Made by a program: the position numbers and the translations under genes. Source: Cyanobacteriota bacterium (GTDB lineage Bacteria; Cyanobacteriota; Cyanobacteriia; Leptolyngbyales; Leptolyngbyaceae). Taken from it: a DNA stretch of 56,086 nt. The DNA lies in the NCBI GenBank assembly GCA_026389365.1, contig JAPLHZ010000139.1, positions 1-56,086 on the forward strand, in the 5' to 3' direction. Below the pieces are notes generated by a model that saw only the letters and a list, made by a program, of their open reading frames with translations, was not told the origin of the DNA and made no database searches. Shown here piece after piece: positions 54,078-56,086 of this stretch (position 1 is the first letter of the stretch; each line of letters opens with the position of its first letter).

Positions 54078-54397
54078 ATGACCGTTTCTTTTCAACAAAT
54101 TCTAAATGACCTTCCCCCCGATCGCCGTCAAAAAATCGAAGCTGTTCATCGGCAGAACTCATTGCCGATGAACAGCTTCGCCAAGACTTAAAATTAGCGC
54201 GAACATTGGCACAGGACAAAATGGTCGAGCGTCTACAACTTCCCAAAGAAGATCTCCTCAATCTCGAACGTCAATCTGATTTGCATCTCTTGATGCTAAG
54301 AAACGTACTCCGTGAAATGGGTGGAGACTTACGTGTCGTCATTGATCTTCCCAATCATTCATCGATCGACATAGATGACATTTTAGAAGCTTCTTGA
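54078..54397 (+). pseudogene. HTH antitoxin (HigA/XRE-like), frameshifted within a perfect inverted repeat
   Basis: The frame from the ATG at 54078 reads TVSFQQILNDLPPDRRQKIEA, the standard N-terminus of short XRE antitoxins, then runs out of phase. Another frame from about 54153 continues AELIADEQLRQDLKLARTL, DKMVERLQLPKEDLLNLERQ and LRNVLREMGGDLRVVIDLP, the rest of the protein. One missing base between 54141 and 54152 explains the shift. The break falls in an inverted repeat with 18-bp arms (54137-54154 and 54163-54180). The cognate toxin is not next to it. Confidence 0.8.
54137..54180. repeat. Perfect 18-bp inverted repeat inside the antitoxin pseudogene
   Basis: CGAAGCTGTTCATCGGCA and its exact reverse complement are separated by eight bases. 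The right arm encodes conserved residues (ADEQLR), while the left arm is where the reading frame is lost. Confidence 0.95.
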
Positions 54398-54428
54398 GCC
54401 GTGCAATTCAAACCCTGGAGGACTAAGT

Positions 54429-54817
54429 ATGAGTTGGATAGAGCATCATCAACGCAGTGAAGAATTTGCCAGCCTTGCCGAAATCCTTCATCGTCAAGGA
54501 GAACTCGAAGCTGCCCAACAAAACTATGCGATGGTCTACGACCGACCGTAGGTCATCGCCGCCGCCGCCGAAATCCAAGCCATCAACCACATCTCCCCCG
54601 ACGAACCGCGAACCTTAGCCATTACCGTCGTTAGTTCGATTCTCTTCCGAGACACTCCGTGAACGCCCTCTCCTTCAAAGCCAAAGACTATTTCCAGGCA
54701 AAACAACTCGCTTACCACTGGCTCGATCGCCAACAACTCCCCAAGTTTGCTGTCGTTCAGGTGGAAGAAATGTTGCGGGAAATCTTGACGATCGAAGCCT
54801 TAGTGATGGCGGGGTGA
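54429..54817 (+). pseudogene. TPR-like helical protein, several lesions
   Basis: MSWIEHHQRSEEFASLAEIL then EAAQQNYAMVYD is the beginning of a cyanobacterial helical-repeat family in which SWIEHHRRSE is common. A TAG follows at 54549-54551, and a TGA later; the last part (FKAKDYFQAKQLAYHWLDRQ then FAVVQVEEMLREIL) lies in another frame. At least one nonsense and one frameshift change separate the pieces. The product is most likely non-functional. Confidence 0.7.
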
Positions 54818-54834
54818 TAAGAAGAGACATGCCA

Positions 54835-54856
54835 CGAAGTACTTTAGCGCGTAGGG
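54835..54856 (+). repeat. metH 3'-end repeat, partial copy
   Basis: 22 bp identical to the end of the 55548-55639 copy (CGAAGTACTTTAGCGCGTAG then GG); one mismatch to metH itself. It lies 17 bp after the TPR-like pseudogene. Confidence 0.75.
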
Positions 54857-54959
54857 TCTAGAATGGAATCGATCGGCTGCTCCTCGGATTCAGTCGATCG
54901 CAACTTTGAACTATACCTTGGCTGAGACAATTCTTGAAAGTAATGTGGAGCGATCGCCC

Positions 54960-55547
54960 ATGGTTCTTGCTACAGTCGAAACTGCCATCACCAACAAGTC
55001 CTACACGGCTGAACAATACCTTGAGTTAGAGGTATCGGCAGAGACTCGAAATGAATATTGGAATGGAGAAATTAGACCCATGCCTGGTGGAACTCCGACG
55101 CATAATAAAATTGGTAGTAATATGAATGCGTTGCTATGGTTTGGATTGAAGGGAAAACCCTACGATCTGTTTATTGCCGATCAACGTCTTGCAATTCCCG
55201 ATCGTAGTATTTATGCCTATCCTGATATCATGGTTGTACCTCGTCCGATCGAGCTTCAAGCTGGACGAAAAGACACGGTGATGAATCCGATTTTGATTGT
55301 TGAGGTTTTGTCTAATTCAACTGAAGCTTACGATCGGGACAAGAAATTTTCAGCCTATCGAACCATTCCAACGTTTCAGGAGTATGTACTCATCGATCAA
55401 TATTATCCTCACGTAGAACATTACGTAAAACAAAGTGCGCATCAGTGGCTTTTCACGGAATATGACGGTCTGGATGCGCAGGTAATGCTAACTTCGATTT
55501 CAATTGAAATTAGTTTGGCAGATTTGTATGAGAATGTTGAGTTTTAG
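54960..55547 (+). CDS. Uma2-family endonuclease
   Basis: The protein has 195 residues from the ATG at 54960; the open frame extends upstream to 54906 at a TTG. SYTAEQYLELEVSAETRNEY and YWNGEIRPMPGGTPTHNKIG open the domain. Core PD-(D/E)xK-like residues: AYPDIMVVPRP (Asp) and LIVEVLSNSTEAYDRDKKF (Glu...Lys), then FQEYVLIDQYYPHVEHY. This family (DUF820) is hugely multicopy in cyanobacteria, related to restriction endonucleases, with no proven role. It ends one base before the second metH 3'-end copy. Confidence 0.9.
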   Translation: MVLATVETAITNKSYTAEQYLELEVSAETRNEYWNGEIRPMPGGTPTHNKIGSNMNALLWFGLKGKPYDLFIADQRLAIPDRSIYAYPDIMVVPRPIELQAGRKDTVMNPILIVEVLSNSTEAYDRDKKFSAYRTIPTFQEYVLIDQYYPHVEHYVKQSAHQWLFTEYDGLDAQVMLTSISIEISLADLYENVEF

Positions 55548-55639
55548 ACGATCGATGAGAGCGAACAACTCTACCCCGAACAATCCACGACGGCGTTCGC
55601 GATTTACCACCCAGCCGCGAAGTACTTTAGCGCGTAGGG
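55548..55639 (+). repeat. metH 3'-end repeat, copy 2
   Basis: 92 bp with only three mismatches to 50533-50624, in the same orientation, five kilobases away. It contains the remains of the last 30 metH codons and the stop. Confidence 0.9.
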
Positions 55640-55711
55640 ATTGATACGGTTCCCTGGAATGGTGACACATTATCCGATTTCCAGGGATAACTGTTTGTGG
55701 CAAAATAGAGA

Positions 55712-55951
55712 GTGTATGAAATATCCCGCAAGGATTTGTTTCATAATTTGGTTAAGCAGGCGTTGAGCCAGTCGGGTTGGGTGATTACGGATGACCCGCT
55801 CTACTTGAGCATCGGCAACGTGAATATTCAGATTGATTTAGCGGCTGAACCGCTGATTGCCGCAGAAAAGGAGGGGCAAAAGATCGCCATTGAAGTGAAA
55901 AGCTTCGTGAATATCTCTCAAATCACCAGTTTTTATGGTGCTTTGGGGTAA
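55712..55951 (+). pseudogene. xisH: Truncated XisH-like protein
   Basis: The frame from the GTG at 55712 reads SRKDLFHNLVKQALSQSGWV, ITDDPLYLSIGNVNIQIDL and IAIEVKSFVN, the N-terminal 75 residues of XisH (fdxN element excision controlling factor). It stops after FYGALG, where full proteins continue GQYLNYR for another 55 or so residues. The normal start (MPAKD-like) is also altered. From 55951 the sequence is unlike XisH and contains an inverted repeat, suggesting replacement by an inserted element. XisI, its usual partner, is not seen. Confidence 0.75.
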
Positions 55952-56086
55952 CTACTCAGGCTTAAAAAATAGTGTAATTTCTAGCCTGAGTCTTGAGCAA
56001 GATTGTAGGATCGAAGAATTGATACCTGACGAAAGTAGCAAACCTCTTGAAAAAGCGCACCCCACTCCTGACCATTAGCCGAGACG
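55952..56086. other. Possible end of a mobile element at the window edge
   Basis: It begins ACTACTCAGGCT directly at the XisH break. CTCAGGCT at 55955-55962 is matched by AGCCTGAG at about 55983-55990, an inverted pair spaced by 20 bases. The rest runs off the window, so the element cannot be named. Confidence 0.4.

Overview
The window is cyanobacterial chromosome. GCGATCGC-type (HIP1) octamers and GATCG motifs are very common. It carries a nitrate assimilation cluster of cyanobacterial type (nrtA, nrtB, a fused nrtC, nrtD and the ferredoxin-type narB), several cyanobacteria-typical families (DUF1802, DUF1822, DUF928, TIGR04376, XisH, a thylakoid-lumen-type cyclophilin) and a GUN4-domain protein. 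The CHAT-CHASE2/DUF1822/DUF928 group is most familiar from filamentous or otherwise large-genome cyanobacteria. I cannot name a genus. I saw no tRNA, rRNA or CRISPR array.

Layout. 0.1-2.7 kb: a single-span membrane protein, a 2-oxoglutarate/Fe(II) oxygenase, a 31-codon membrane microprotein, a small membrane protein and a DUF1802 protein. 3-8 kb: an accessory, partly decayed region with an orphan ParA ATPase followed by spaced repeats, an HNH nuclease, a Uma2 pseudogene with one in-frame TGA, and a restriction-modification cassette. The cassette is a NotI-family nuclease, frameshifted by a 7-bp tandem duplication, plus a D12 adenine methylase; remnants of MmeI-like methylase genes lie on both sides. 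8-13.5 kb: mostly core genes (TIGR04376 coiled-coil protein, mnmG, ppa, an MBL-fold hydrolase). 13.6-17 kb: a HicBA toxin-antitoxin pair with a homopolymer frameshift in hicA, a MITE-like element, and a two-gene operon of an EACC1-like protein and a caspase-GUN4-GUN4 protein.

17-25 kb: the nitrate cluster on the minus strand, transcribed narB then nrtA-nrtB-nrtC-nrtD. A perfect NtcA box lies between narB and nrtA, and a hairpin-forming repeat sits between nrtA and nrtB. nirA is not in the window. 25-31 kb: dus, an ISKra4-type transposase remnant, accA, an SDR oxidoreductase, folE, an Rpn-family nuclease and KDPG aldolase. 31-36.6 kb: the DUF1822 / CHAT-CHASE2 / DUF928-like cluster and a REC-GGDEF response regulator. 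36.7-50.6 kb: housekeeping genes (lumenal cyclophilin, efp-accB, ArsR regulator, YdcF protein, TPR lipoprotein-like protein, thyX, ExbB-ExbD, holin-like membrane protein, monocistronic groEL under CIRCE, metH).

50.6-56.1 kb: an accessory island beginning exactly at the 3' end of metH. The last 92 bp of metH are repeated at 55.55-55.64 kb, and the last 22 bp again at 54.84 kb. Between the copies lie DUF433/DUF5615 and PIN toxin-antitoxin modules, a zinc-ribbon protein, a CPBP protease, several broken genes and a Uma2 nuclease. A truncated XisH gene follows.

Main points of interest: (1) the EACC1-like plus caspase-GUN4x2 operon, a candidate conflict or cell-death module with a tetrapyrrole-binding type of domain; (2) a second, CHAT-type caspase-like protein in the same window; (3) defence and toxin cassettes repeatedly flanked by duplicated gene ends or short direct repeats; (4) three toxin/defence genes each broken by one readable event: a 7-bp tandem duplication, a G6-tract slip, and a probable quasipalindrome-templated frameshift.
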